Shown here: positions 32,691-40,450 of the stretch, in pieces | Layout: every line of letters begins with the position of its first letter | Numbering within the stretch: the stretch's first letter is position 1 | Source of the DNA: Alcanivorax sp. | Lineage (GTDB): Bacteria > Pseudomonadota > Gammaproteobacteria > Pseudomonadales > Alcanivoracaceae | DNA: 64,000 nt | Direction of reading: 5' to 3' | Assembly: GCA_022449455.1 (NCBI GenBank) | Contig: JAKUPL010000004.1 | Coordinates: 186,001-250,000, forward strand | Position numbers and translations under genes: made by a program | Notes under the pieces: generated by a model | Told to the model about the DNA's origin: nothing | Database searches by the model: none | What the model saw: only the letters and a program-made list of their open reading frames with translations

Positions 32691-33862
32691 TGTGACTGCT
32701 CCCACTTCACCGCCAGGTCAAGAAGCGCCCGGTCGCTGCCCGGCGGGCCGATCAGCGACAGGCCCACCGGACCGCGCGCGTCGCGCAGCAGTGGCAGGCT
32801 CAGTTGCGGCAGGCCGGCGGTGCCGGCCACGGCGGTCATGCACAGGGTGCGAAAACGCACTTCGTCCACTTCCTCGTCGCTGGCGTCCAGCGGAATCGCC
32901 GAGGTGGGCGTGGTGGGCAGGCACAGCACGGTGGTCTCGCCCACCAGTTGGCGGACCCGCCGGCGCAGGGCGTCGCAGGTGGCGCGGGCCTCGGCGGCCT
33001 GCTCCGGGGTGATGGCGGCGGCGGCGGCGAAGCGCTCGCGGATGCCGGGGCCGAATTCCGGCTGGTGAGCGGTGATCCACTCGCCGAAGTACTGCCAGGC
33101 CTCGAACGCCTGGGCCGGGCGGAACGCCTGGAAAAAGGCGTCCAGCGGGCCCACCGTGGCGTCCTCGTCCAGGCGCAGCCCGGCGAAACCGCCGGCGGTG
33201 AGGTCTCGCAGCTGGTCCACCACGGTCTCGTCGGCCATGTCCAGGCCCTCGCGCAGCAGCCGCAGTTCCACCGGGGCGGGGCCGGCGTCCGGCGTCAGCA
33301 GCACCTTGCCCACCGCCGCCATGGTGGCGGCGTCGCCGGCGAACCAGCCCAGCGTGTCGAAGCTCTTCGCCAGGTGCGCGGTGTGCCGGTCGTCCACCCG
33401 CCCGTGGGTGGGGCGCAGGCCGTACACGCCGCAGTAGCTGGCCGGTACCCGCACCGAGCCGCCGGTGTCGCTGCCCAGGGCGAAGTCCACCAGGCCGGCG
33501 GCCACCACCGAAGCGGAGCCGCTGGACGAGCCGCCGGGGATGCCGTCCGGCACCGCCGGGTTGGGCGGCGTGCCGTAGTGCACGTTCTGGCCGGCCAGGC
33601 TGTAGGTGAGCTCGTCGGTGTGGGTTTTGCCCACCAGCTCGGCGCCGGCGGCCAGCAGCGTTTCCACCAGCGGCGAGGTATGGTCGGCGGGCGAGTGGGT
33701 TTCACGATAAAGAGGATGACCGATGCCGGTAACGGTGCCGGCGATGTCGTACACGTCCTTCACCGCGAACCGCCGGCCGTCCAGCGTGCCGCGGCCGGTG
33801 GGGTGAAGATGGACCGGGTCGAAGTCCAGAAAGCCGTTTTCCAGTTTCACGAACGTCTCCAT
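32687..33862 (-). CDS. Amidase-signature hydrolase, AMI1-like, possible oxalurate amidase
   Basis: The 391-residue enzyme has the Ser-cisSer-Lys triad: Lys35 in FAVKDVYD, the GGSSSGSA loop with cis-Ser near 112-114 and nucleophile Ser136 in DTGGSVRVPAS. The compact length and HYGTPPNP resemble plant AMI1 indole-acetamide hydrolases more than the longer AtzE/HpxY. Operon position next to an HpxZ-like gene points to a ureido-acid amide substrate. No AtzG/HpxX-type small subunit gene is visible. The ATG at 33862 was chosen; the frame extends to 33937 without support. Confidence 0.82.
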   Translation of the reverse strand: METFVKLENGFLDFDPVHLHPTGRGTLDGRRFAVKDVYDIAGTVTGIGHPLYRETHSPADHTSPLVETLLAAGAELVGKTHTDELTYSLAGQNVHYGTPPNPAVPDGIPGGSSSGSASVVAAGLVDFALGSDTGGSVRVPASYCGVYGLRPTHGRVDDRHTAHLAKSFDTLGWFAGDAATMAAVGKVLLTPDAGPAPVELRLLREGLDMADETVVDQLRDLTAGGFAGLRLDEDATVGPLDAFFQAFRPAQAFEAWQYFGEWITAHQPEFGPGIRERFAAAAAITPEQAAEARATCDALRRRVRQLVGETTVLCLPTTPTSAIPLDASDEEVDEVRFRTLCMTAVAGTAGLPQLSLPLLRDARGPVGLSLIGPPGSDRALLDLAVKWEQSQ

Positions 33863-33881
33863 TTCCGATGACGTGGCCCGG

Positions 33882-35165
33882 CTACATGCCCGAGACCACG
33901 GTGCGGGGCAGCCACAGGCTGATTTCAGGGAACACATTGACGATCAGCAGCGCCAGCATCGCCAGCCACACCAGTGGCAGGGCGCCGCGCACCGCCTCGG
34001 AGTAACGCACATTGCCGAGGCCGCTGGCGACGAACAGGTTCATGCCGAACGGTGGCGTGAACATGCCGATGGCGCAGTTCACGCACAGGATCACGCCCAG
34101 ATGCACCAGGTCGATGCCCACCGCCCGGGCCACATTGACGATCAACGGCACCAGGATAATGACAATGGAGTTGGGGTCCAGGAACATGCCCGCGATCAGC
34201 ACCACCACATTGATCAGCAGCAGCAGGGTCCAGGGGCTGTCGCTGAGCGCCAGCAGGCCGCCGGCGATGGTTTCGGTGATGCCGGTGGAGGTCAGGTACC
34301 AGGAGAACGCCGCCGCCGCCGAGATGATGATCATCACCTGGGCGGTGATCACGGCGCTGTCCACGCACACCTTCCACAGCGATGCCAGGTCCAGCTCCCG
34401 GTACACGAACAGGCCGACGAAGGCGGCGTAAGCCACCGCCACCGCCGCCGCCTCGGTGGGCGTGAACACGCCGCCGTAGATGCCGCCCAGGATCAGCACC
34501 GGAATCGCCAGCCCCCAGATCGCCTCGCGCACCGCCGCCAGCAGCTCGCCCAGGCCCGGCCAGGGCTGCGGCTCCAGCCCGTCGCGGCGGGCCCGGTACC
34601 AGCAATAGCCGAAGAACACCGCGCCGTAGACCAGGCCGGCGCCGATGCCGGCCATGAACAGGGCGCCGATGGACACCCCGGCCACGGCGCCGTACACGAT
34701 CATGAAGATGCTGGGCGGAATGATGATGCCCAGGGCGCCGGTGGCCATCAGCAGGCCCAGGGTGAACTTCTTGTCGTAGCCCTGCTCGGTCATGGTGGGC
34801 AGCATCATGCGGCCGATGGAGACCACGGTGGCCGGGCTGGAGCCGGAGATGGCGCCGAAGAACATGGAGCCGGTGACCGTGGTCATGGCCAGCCCGCCAC
34901 GCATCGGGCCCACCAGCAGCATGGCCACGCGCAGGATGCGCTGGGACAGGCCGCCGGTGCTCATCAGGTTGCCGGCCAGGATGAACAGCGGAATCGCCAT
35001 CAGCGGAAAGCTGTCCAGGCCGGAGAACATGCGCTGAATGATCAGCATCAGCGGCGTGCCGTTTTCCAGATGCAGGCCGATGAACACCGCCAGGGTCAGT
35101 GCCACGAAAATCGGCAGGCCCACGGTCAGCAGGCCGGACACCATCACGAAGAAACCCGCGCCCAT
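33882..35165 (-). CDS. TRAP transporter large permease, DctM family
   Basis: The 427-residue membrane protein has about eleven to twelve hydrophobic helices and family motifs GLDSFPLMAIPLFILAGNLM, MLPTMTEQGYDKKFTLGLLMATG and IIPPSIFMIVYG. It is the ion-coupled translocation subunit of a TRAP importer with the DctQ and DctP products upstream, spaced four bases after DctQ. TRAP systems take up carboxylates and related anions using a sodium gradient. Near amidase and HpxZ genes a ureido acid is plausible. Confidence 0.92.
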   Translation of the reverse strand: MGAGFFVMVSGLLTVGLPIFVALTLAVFIGLHLENGTPLMLIIQRMFSGLDSFPLMAIPLFILAGNLMSTGGLSQRILRVAMLLVGPMRGGLAMTTVTGSMFFGAISGSSPATVVSIGRMMLPTMTEQGYDKKFTLGLLMATGALGIIIPPSIFMIVYGAVAGVSIGALFMAGIGAGLVYGAVFFGYCWYRARRDGLEPQPWPGLGELLAAVREAIWGLAIPVLILGGIYGGVFTPTEAAAVAVAYAAFVGLFVYRELDLASLWKVCVDSAVITAQVMIIISAAAAFSWYLTSTGITETIAGGLLALSDSPWTLLLLINVVVLIAGMFLDPNSIVIILVPLIVNVARAVGIDLVHLGVILCVNCAIGMFTPPFGMNLFVASGLGNVRYSEAVRGALPLVWLAMLALLIVNVFPEISLWLPRTVVSGM

Positions 35166-35169
35166 ATCG

Positions 35170-35676
35170 TTACCCCGCCAGAACCGGGGCCGGCTCTTGG
35201 ACCGGCCGAGGGTGCAGTATGCGCACCAGGGATTCCGCCAGGCGGATCAGCATCAGCACGCCGCTGACCGGGATCGCCAGGTAGAACCAATACATGGGGG
35301 CCTCCATGGCCGGTGACACCTGCCCGAAACGGAACAGGGTCTGGACCATGGCGCCGCCGTACCACACCAGCAGGCCGGCGAGCGCCATGCAGGCCAGGGT
35401 GATCAGCACTTCCAGGGTCTTGCGGGCCGGGCCGGGGAGAATCTGGCGCAGCACGTCGATGCTGATGTGCGCGTCCTTGCGAAACGCCAGGCCGCAGGAC
35501 AGAAACACCATCCAGATGATGGCGTAGCGCACGCTTTCCTCCGCCCAACTGAACGAGGTGTTGAACAGAGCGCGGGCGCTGATCTGCACGCACAGCATCA
35601 GGGCGGCGAACAGGATCAGACTGCCCACCGCCGCGGCCTCAAGCTTGGCGAGACCGTTGCTGATTCGTTGCCACAT
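35170..35676 (-). CDS. TRAP transporter small permease, DctQ family
   Basis: The 168-residue protein has four hydrophobic helices and the DctQ signature FSWAEESVRYAIIWMVFLSCGLAFRKDAHISID. It forms the membrane complex with DctM. It begins 22 bases after the DctP stop and ends four bases before the DctM start. Confidence 0.92.
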   Translation of the reverse strand: MWQRISNGLAKLEAAAVGSLILFAALMLCVQISARALFNTSFSWAEESVRYAIIWMVFLSCGLAFRKDAHISIDVLRQILPGPARKTLEVLITLACMALAGLLVWYGGAMVQTLFRFGQVSPAMEAPMYWFYLAIPVSGVLMLIRLAESLVRILHPRPVQEPAPVLAG

Positions 35677-35698
35677 GATGATTGCTCCCCAGCCGCCG

Positions 35699-36697
35699 TT
35701 ACTGGCCGGCGCTCAGACGGTCGAGTTCCTGGCGGGTGGCCTGCATCAGGTCCTCGCCGAGAATGCCGCCGAATTCTTCGTAGACCGGGTCCATGGCGTC
35801 GCGGAAGTCTTGCTTCTGCGCGTCGCTGAGCTCGATCACTTCGGTGCCGCCGGCGGCCTTGATGCCGTCCAGGTAGCCCTGTTCGCGGGCGGCGGAGCGC
35901 TCGCGCTGGTACTCACCGGCTTCGCGGGCGGCGGCCATCAGGATGTCCTGCTGGTCCTTGGGCAGGCCGTCGAACCACACCTTGCTGAAGATGAAGGCGG
36001 TGCCCAGGTAGCCGTGGTTGGAGAGCATCAGGTAGTCCTGCACCTCGTAGAACTTCATCTGCGAGATCGACACCAGCGGGTTCTCCTGGCAGTCCACCAC
36101 GCCCTGCTGCAGAGCGGTGTAGGTTTCCGAGAAGGCGATCGGCACCGGGTTGGCGCCCACCGCTTTGTATTGGGCGATCAGCAGCGGACTTTCCATGACC
36201 CGGAACTTGGTGCCTTTCAGGTCGGCGGGCTCGTGCACCGCCCGGTCGCAGGTCATCTGCTTGAAGCCGCTTTCCCAGAACATGGCGGGTTCGAAGCCGG
36301 CGTCACGCAGACCGCTCAGAACCCGATCGCCCACGGGGCCGTCCAGGAACTGGTAGGCCACCTCCCGGGACGGGAACAGGAACGGCAGATCGATCAGCTG
36401 CAGCTGCTTGTTGAAACCGCTCAGTTTGGCGGTGGGAATGGGCGCCGCCTGCACCGCGCCGAACTGCATCTGCTGGGCCACCTGCACGTCGTCGCCGAGG
36501 GCGTTGTTGGGGTAGATCTTCACCTCGATGGCGCCGCCGCTGCGGTCTTCCACCAATTCCTTGAAGCGCACCGCGCCCTCCTGCTGGGCGCTGTCCTCGG
36601 TGAGGTCGTGGTGCAGTTTGACGACGGTGGCCGCCTGGGCGCCCAGGCCGAGCAGGCACAGGGCCACAAGAGTGAGCGAACGGGTAATACGGATCAT
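35699..36697 (-). CDS. TRAP transporter periplasmic binding protein, DctP family
   Basis: The 332-residue protein has a signal peptide ending LGAQA (residue 22) and DctP-fold motifs VKIYPNNALGDD, GTKFRVMESPLLIAQYKAVGANPVPI and GVVDCQENPL. The conserved Arg in KFRVM normally binds a ligand carboxylate, so the substrate is probably an organic acid. It heads the minus-strand operon running to the second GntR gene. The promoter region carries both palindrome types found in the island. Confidence 0.92.
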   Translation of the reverse strand: MIRITRSLTLVALCLLGLGAQAATVVKLHHDLTEDSAQQEGAVRFKELVEDRSGGAIEVKIYPNNALGDDVQVAQQMQFGAVQAAPIPTAKLSGFNKQLQLIDLPFLFPSREVAYQFLDGPVGDRVLSGLRDAGFEPAMFWESGFKQMTCDRAVHEPADLKGTKFRVMESPLLIAQYKAVGANPVPIAFSETYTALQQGVVDCQENPLVSISQMKFYEVQDYLMLSNHGYLGTAFIFSKVWFDGLPKDQQDILMAAAREAGEYQRERSAAREQGYLDGIKAAGGTEVIELSDAQKQDFRDAMDPVYEEFGGILGEDLMQATRQELDRLSAGQ

Positions 36698-36790
36698 GGA
36701 AGCTCTCCTGCCGAAAGGGAGTAAGGACAGGGAAGACAGAGCAGACTTTGTGCCAAAAACAGTTTTTCTTATTCAACAAGGAGTTAGGTA

Positions 36791-36808
36791 TTTATTGAGG
36801 ACAATAAA
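36791..36808. promoter_or_regulatory. TTTATTG-N4-CAATAAA palindrome before the TRAP operon
   Basis: Seven-base arms separated by AGGA lie 94 bases upstream of the DctP start. On the minus strand it reads TTTATTGTCC then TCAATAAA; TTTATTGTCC also occurs at 40319-40328. It is a candidate operator for the second GntR protein. Confidence 0.5.
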
Positions 36809-36837
36809 TGTCTCTCGATGGTGCACGGTGCCCTGAA

Positions 36838-36845
36838 TGTATACA
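36838..36845. promoter_or_regulatory. TGTATACA operator before the TRAP operon
   Basis: The palindrome lies 141 bases upstream of the DctP start, 42 bases centre to centre from the TTTATTG palindrome and just beyond the terminator of the gene upstream. Confidence 0.65.
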
Positions 36846-36874
36846 CGGGCGGGGCGTGGCCAATAAACGAGGAT

Positions 36875-36910
36875 AAAAAAAGGCGACGGCCGGGGGGCCG
36901 GTCCGTCGCC
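36875..36910 (-). terminator. Intrinsic terminator after the HpxW-like gene
   Basis: Read on the minus strand, a GC-rich stem GGCGACGG.CCGG / CCGGCCGTCGCC (one bulged base) is followed by seven T residues. It separates the hpxW-type gene from the TRAP operon. Confidence 0.88.
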
Positions 36911-36957
36911 GAGGGGGTTGCTCCTTTCTCCGTGTCGATGGGGCGGAGCGGGGCGCG

Positions 36958-38550
36958 TCAGAGCGTCGCCACCACGCCATCGCTACGCGGATCGCTGGCG
37001 CCTTCGATCACGCCATCCGGGTGCCGCACCACGGCGCCGGCATGGCCCATGGTGTCGCTGAAGTCCTGATCCAGCACTTCCACCTGGTGGCCGGCGTCGC
37101 GCAGTTGTTGAACCAGTTGCGCCTCGAAGCGGGCCTCCAGCTTCAGGCTGGTGCTTTCCTCGCCCCAGGTGCGGCCCAGCAGCCAGCGCGGCGCGGTGAC
37201 GGCCTGCTGCAGCGGCTGGTTGAACAGGCCGTAGCGGCTGAACACCGCCGCCTGGGTTTGCGGTTGCCCCTCGCCGCCCATGGTGCCGTACACCATGGTG
37301 CGGCCGTCGTCGAAGCGGGCCATGGCCGGGTTCAGGGTGTGGAACGGCTTGCGGCCCGGCTTCAGCGCCTGGGGCGCCTGCGGGTCCAGCGAGAAGCTGA
37401 TGCCCCGGTTCTGCCACAGCACGCCGGACGAGGGCAGCACCACGCCGCTGCCGAATTCCCAGTAGATGCTCTGGATAAAGCTGGCGCTGCGGCCTTCCCG
37501 GTCGATGCAGCCCATCCAGATGGTGTCGCCGGGCAGCGCCGGTTGCGGCCAGGGCAGCGCCTTGTGCGGGTCGATGCGGGCGGCCCGTTCGGCCAGATCG
37601 GCGTCGGTGAGGAAATCCGCCGGGTCCACGTCCATGTAGGCCGGGTCGGTGCAGTGCCGGTCGCGGATCAGGAACGCCTGCTTGGTGGCTTCCACCAGAC
37701 CGTGCAGGTGCTCGAAGCCCTCCGCCTCGGTGACGCCGAGCCGGTCGAACAGGCCCAGAATCATCAGCGACGCCATGCCCTGGGTGGGCGGCGGCTGGTT
37801 GTAGAGGGTGGCGTTGCGCAGCTGGGTGGAGAGCGGCTCCACCACCCGGGCCTGGTAGGCGGCCAGGTCGTCCCGGTTCACCGGGCTGCCGACCCGGGCC
37901 AGGTCCTCGGCCATGGCGGCGGCCAGCTCGCCGCGATAGAAATCGTCCAGCCCGGCCTGGCCCAGGCGCTCCAGGGTATCGGCCAGCCGCGCCTGGCGCA
38001 GGATGCGGCCTTCGGCGGGTACCTGGCCGTCCAGCAAGTAGGTGTCGGCGAAGCCGGGCACCTCGCCCAGTTCCGGCAGTTTGGCGGCGGTCAGGGCGGC
38101 CTGGCTCGGGGTCACGGCGATGCCGTCGCGGGCATGGCGCTGCGCGTCTTCCAGCAGCCGCGGCAGGGGCAGGCGGCCGCCCCATTGGCCGGCGATCTCC
38201 CGGGCCCGCTCCCAACCGTTGATGGTGCCGGCCACGGTGAGGGCGGCCAGGGGACCCCGGGAAGGAATCACGTCGTGGCCCCGGCTCCGGTAGAAGTCCG
38301 CGTCGGCGGCGGCCGCCGCCGGCCCGCAGGCCTCGATGGCGCGCGGCGCCTGGCCGGGCTCGGCCAGCAGCCAGAAGCCGTCGCCGCCGATGGCGTTCAT
38401 GTGCGGGTAGACCACGGCGATGGCGGCGGCGGCGGCGATCATCGCCTCGGCGGCGTTACCGCCCTCGCGGAGCACGTCCCGGCCGGCCTGGGCGGCCAGA
38501 TGATGGGGGGCGACGAAGACGCCGCCCAGGGCGCGTTTGGTGTGCAGCAT
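36958..38550 (-). CDS. hpxW: Oxamate amidohydrolase HpxW-like, gamma-glutamyltransferase family
   Basis: The 530-residue Ntn-hydrolase has the GGT fold, with autocleavage expected before Thr343 in PGDTIWMGCID, and the pattern SFIQSIYWEFGSG, GVLWQNRG and GTMGGEGQPQTQAA seen in HpxW of Klebsiella. HpxW splits oxamate to oxalate and ammonia at the end of the uric acid route. No signal peptide is visible, unlike periplasmic glutathione hydrolases, which supports a cytoplasmic catabolic enzyme. It follows a TauE-type permease by nine bases and is in turn followed by a strong terminator. Confidence 0.8.
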   Translation of the reverse strand: MLHTKRALGGVFVAPHHLAAQAGRDVLREGGNAAEAMIAAAAAIAVVYPHMNAIGGDGFWLLAEPGQAPRAIEACGPAAAAADADFYRSRGHDVIPSRGPLAALTVAGTINGWERAREIAGQWGGRLPLPRLLEDAQRHARDGIAVTPSQAALTAAKLPELGEVPGFADTYLLDGQVPAEGRILRQARLADTLERLGQAGLDDFYRGELAAAMAEDLARVGSPVNRDDLAAYQARVVEPLSTQLRNATLYNQPPPTQGMASLMILGLFDRLGVTEAEGFEHLHGLVEATKQAFLIRDRHCTDPAYMDVDPADFLTDADLAERAARIDPHKALPWPQPALPGDTIWMGCIDREGRSASFIQSIYWEFGSGVVLPSSGVLWQNRGISFSLDPQAPQALKPGRKPFHTLNPAMARFDDGRTMVYGTMGGEGQPQTQAAVFSRYGLFNQPLQQAVTAPRWLLGRTWGEESTSLKLEARFEAQLVQQLRDAGHQVEVLDQDFSDTMGHAGAVVRHPDGVIEGASDPRSDGVVATL

Positions 38551-38559
38551 GTCGTTTCC

Positions 38560-39393
38560 TCAGAGCAGCCCGTAGAACATCCGCAGGGACGTGATGAACA
38601 GGAACAGCGCGAACGCCTGACGCAGGCGGGTGGCGTTGATGGCATGGGCGAGCCGCGCGCCCACCGGGGCCATCAGCATGGTCATCGGCACGATCAGGAT
38701 AAAGCCGATCAGGTTCACGTAGCCCACCGTGAACGGCGGCCGGCCCGGGTCGTCCATGCCGTGCAGCAGAAAGCCGATGGCGCCGGGCACGCTGATGAAC
38801 AGGCCGATGGCCGCGGCGGTGCCCACCGCCTTGTGAATCGGGTAGTTGAACAGGGTCAGGATCGGCACCGTCAGGGTGCCGCCGCCGATGCCCATCAGGG
38901 TGGAGAAGCCGCCGATCACGGTGCCGATCAGCTGCTTGAACGGGGTCGGGGGCAGCGATTCCGCCAGGGCGCCGCCCTGGGTGCGGAACGCCATGTTGGC
39001 GGCCACCAGCAGCGCCACGGCGGCGAAAATGGCGGTCAGGGCGGTGCCGCCCAGGTAGCCGCTCAGCCAGGTGCCGATCAGCACGCCGATCACCAGCGCC
39101 GGGCCCAGGGTCTTGAGCAGCGAGGCGTCCAGGTTGCCCTTGGCCGCATGGGCCCGGGCCGACATGATCGAGGTGGGAATGATGGTGGCCAGGGAGGTGC
39201 CCACCGCCACGTGCATCTTCACCGACTCGTCCACCCCCAGCAGCGTGAACAAATGATAGAGCACCGGCACGATGACGATGCCGCCGCCGACCCCCAGCAA
39301 ACCGGCCATGATGCCGGCGATGACACCGGTGGCCAGCAGGGCGACCACCAGGCCCGCCAGCCAGGCGGCGCTGTATTGATCCAGGAATTCCAA
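38560..39393 (-). CDS. TauE/SafE-family membrane permease
   Basis: The 277-residue protein has about eight hydrophobic helices in two repeats, with paired motifs GLLGVGGGIVIVPVL and TLMGIGGGTLTVPIL that define TauE/SafE (DUF81) carriers. Members export sulfite or sulfoacetate or move other small anions. Standing nine bases before the oxamate amidohydrolase gene, it may export the dead-end product oxalate or import oxamate (inference). A TGTATACA site lies 89 bases before the start. Confidence 0.88.
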   Translation of the reverse strand: MEFLDQYSAAWLAGLVVALLATGVIAGIMAGLLGVGGGIVIVPVLYHLFTLLGVDESVKMHVAVGTSLATIIPTSIMSARAHAAKGNLDASLLKTLGPALVIGVLIGTWLSGYLGGTALTAIFAAVALLVAANMAFRTQGGALAESLPPTPFKQLIGTVIGGFSTLMGIGGGTLTVPILTLFNYPIHKAVGTAAAIGLFISVPGAIGFLLHGMDDPGRPPFTVGYVNLIGFILIVPMTMLMAPVGARLAHAINATRLRQAFALFLFITSLRMFYGLL

Positions 39394-39481
39394 GAGGTGA
39401 CTCCTCTGACTGCGTGTTGTAGTGCCGCCCGAGCAGCGTCGTGGGCGGTTTTAGGGCTTGGAGCAAGTTATGTGCCGTTCT

Positions 39482-39489
39482 TGTATACA
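39482..39489. promoter_or_regulatory. TGTATACA operator before the TauE-hpxW operon
   Basis: TTGTATACAC stands 89 bases upstream of the ATG at 39393. It is the rightmost copy of the motif that I found and marks the end of the island regulon. Confidence 0.68.
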
Positions 39490-39632
39490 CGGGAATTGGC
39501 AGGAAAGTGAAGGGTTTAGGGGTATTCAGGTGGTGAATGTTGGGATTTCATGAGATTGATGCACTTTTTTGGTGCGGTTTAGGTGGGGTGGTGGGTGGTT
39601 TGGGGGCAGTGGTTTCGTGGGGGGATAAGGCG

Positions 39633-39764
39633 CTGGCCTTTGGCCAGGCTCTTTATGCGGCGGCGGGAGGGTGGCCGGATCGCTTTTGGCGATTCGGCCA
39701 TCCCGGCCTTTGGCCGGGACCGTCCCCGCGGGGCGGGGACGTCCTGCGCGAAGCGGTGCTTCGC
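39633..39764. repeat. Array of five consecutive hairpins
   Basis: Stems follow one another: 39633-39647 (CTGGCC-TTT-GGCCAG), 39672-39700 (12-bp stem with one G-U), 39702-39718 (CCCGGCC-TTT-GGCCGGG), 39722-39740 (8-bp) and 39748-39764 (GCGAAGC-GGT-GCTTCGC). No gene fits; frames here give low-complexity peptides. Stems 1 and 3 share GGCCTTTGGCC. The rest of 39394-39855 holds only the operator and the tmRNA terminator. Confidence 0.75.
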
Positions 39765-39807
39765 TTGTCGAACCCGGACTTCTGATCTCATCCGACCACC
39801 TCAACCG

Positions 39808-39854
39808 CGCAAAGAAAAAGGGGCACCCCATCGGGGTGCCCCTTTTTCTTTGCG
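39808..39854 (-). terminator. Bidirectional intrinsic terminator of ssrA
   Basis: GGGGCACCCC (39820-39829) and GGGGTGCCCC (39833-39842) pair perfectly around ATC, flanked by AAAGAAAAA and TTTTTCTTT which extend the stem. It begins two bases after the tmRNA CCA end. Confidence 0.93.
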
Positions 39855-39855
39855 T

Positions 39856-40213
39856 TGGTGGAGGCGGCGGGAATCGAACCCGCGTCCGCCAGCAATCCGC
39901 CTGTGGATCTACATGTTTAGTCAGGTCTATTGATTTAAGTGGCTGCGGCCCGACAGACAGGGCGCAGTCACCGAGTCCCTTAAGGTTTTAACAGCGCCGT
40001 CCGGGACGGACTTTGCTGCGAGCCTGTGTAGCGATGCTCGCCGCACTTCCCCACAGGCTGGGTCGTTTGGCGATAAGCGGGGTTTAAGCCGCTAGTGCGT
40101 AAGTATCGTCGTTTGCGATTACTTTAGTATGCCACAAGGGATTTACGAGCATTGCGACGCTACTCGACATGCACCACAGGTTTCTTTACCGGCGTCGAAG
40201 CCATGTCGCCCCC
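39856..40213 (-). ncRNA. ssrA: tmRNA (ssrA)
   Basis: The 358-base RNA rescues stalled ribosomes with SmpB. On the minus strand the 5' end GGGGGCGACATGG and the 3' end ...CCGCCTCCACCA pair into a seven-base acceptor stem with one G-U; the T-arm reads GGGTTCGATTCCCGCC. CCA is genome-encoded. The tag reading frame is at 40116-40084: resume codon GCA, then the peptide ANDDTYALAA and TAA. A -10-like TACAAT lies at 40231-40226, giving a short 5' leader for RNase P. smpB is encoded 0.6 kb away. Confidence 0.96.
40084..40116 (-). other. tmRNA proteolysis-tag reading frame (ANDDTYALAA)
   Basis: Ten codons GCA-AAC-GAC-GAT-ACT-TAC-GCA-CTA-GCG-GCT followed by TAA. The terminal ALAA is the ClpXP and FtsH degradation signal; the variant DDTY replaces the E. 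coli DENY. Confidence 0.93.
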
Positions 40214-40318
40214 TGTGATCGGGCTATTGTAGGAGATGGGGGCGGTGCGGGGAAAGGCAAGGGGGCGGTTCCGCGAAGAAAAAGTGCCGGCAAAAGAGCG
40301 GCTTAACGGCCTTTTGCA

Positions 40319-40334
40319 TTTATTGTCCGACAAT
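40319..40334. promoter_or_regulatory. TTTATTGTCCGACAAT palindrome before the small membrane gene
   Basis: ATTGTC-C-GACAAT (40322-40334) is a perfect inverted repeat about 117 bases upstream of the ATG at 40451. It shares TTTATTGTCC with the TRAP operon site. It is the clearest copy of the second motif. Confidence 0.45.
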
Positions 40335-40450
40335 CAGACTCGATTGCCATCGAATGGTCACCGCCCGCGCGCATCATGGTCCTTACAGCGTGCCCCCGAA
40401 TTCCGATGATAAAGCCGGCCGCTGATCCCGATCGTTTAATGAGGAGCAAG

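Noticed and set aside
39671-39991. A frame encoding a peptide with RRRESNPRP through the tmRNA 3' end
   Set aside because: The peptide is the known artefact of translating tmRNA/tRNA-like sequence; the region is the ssrA T-arm and terminator.
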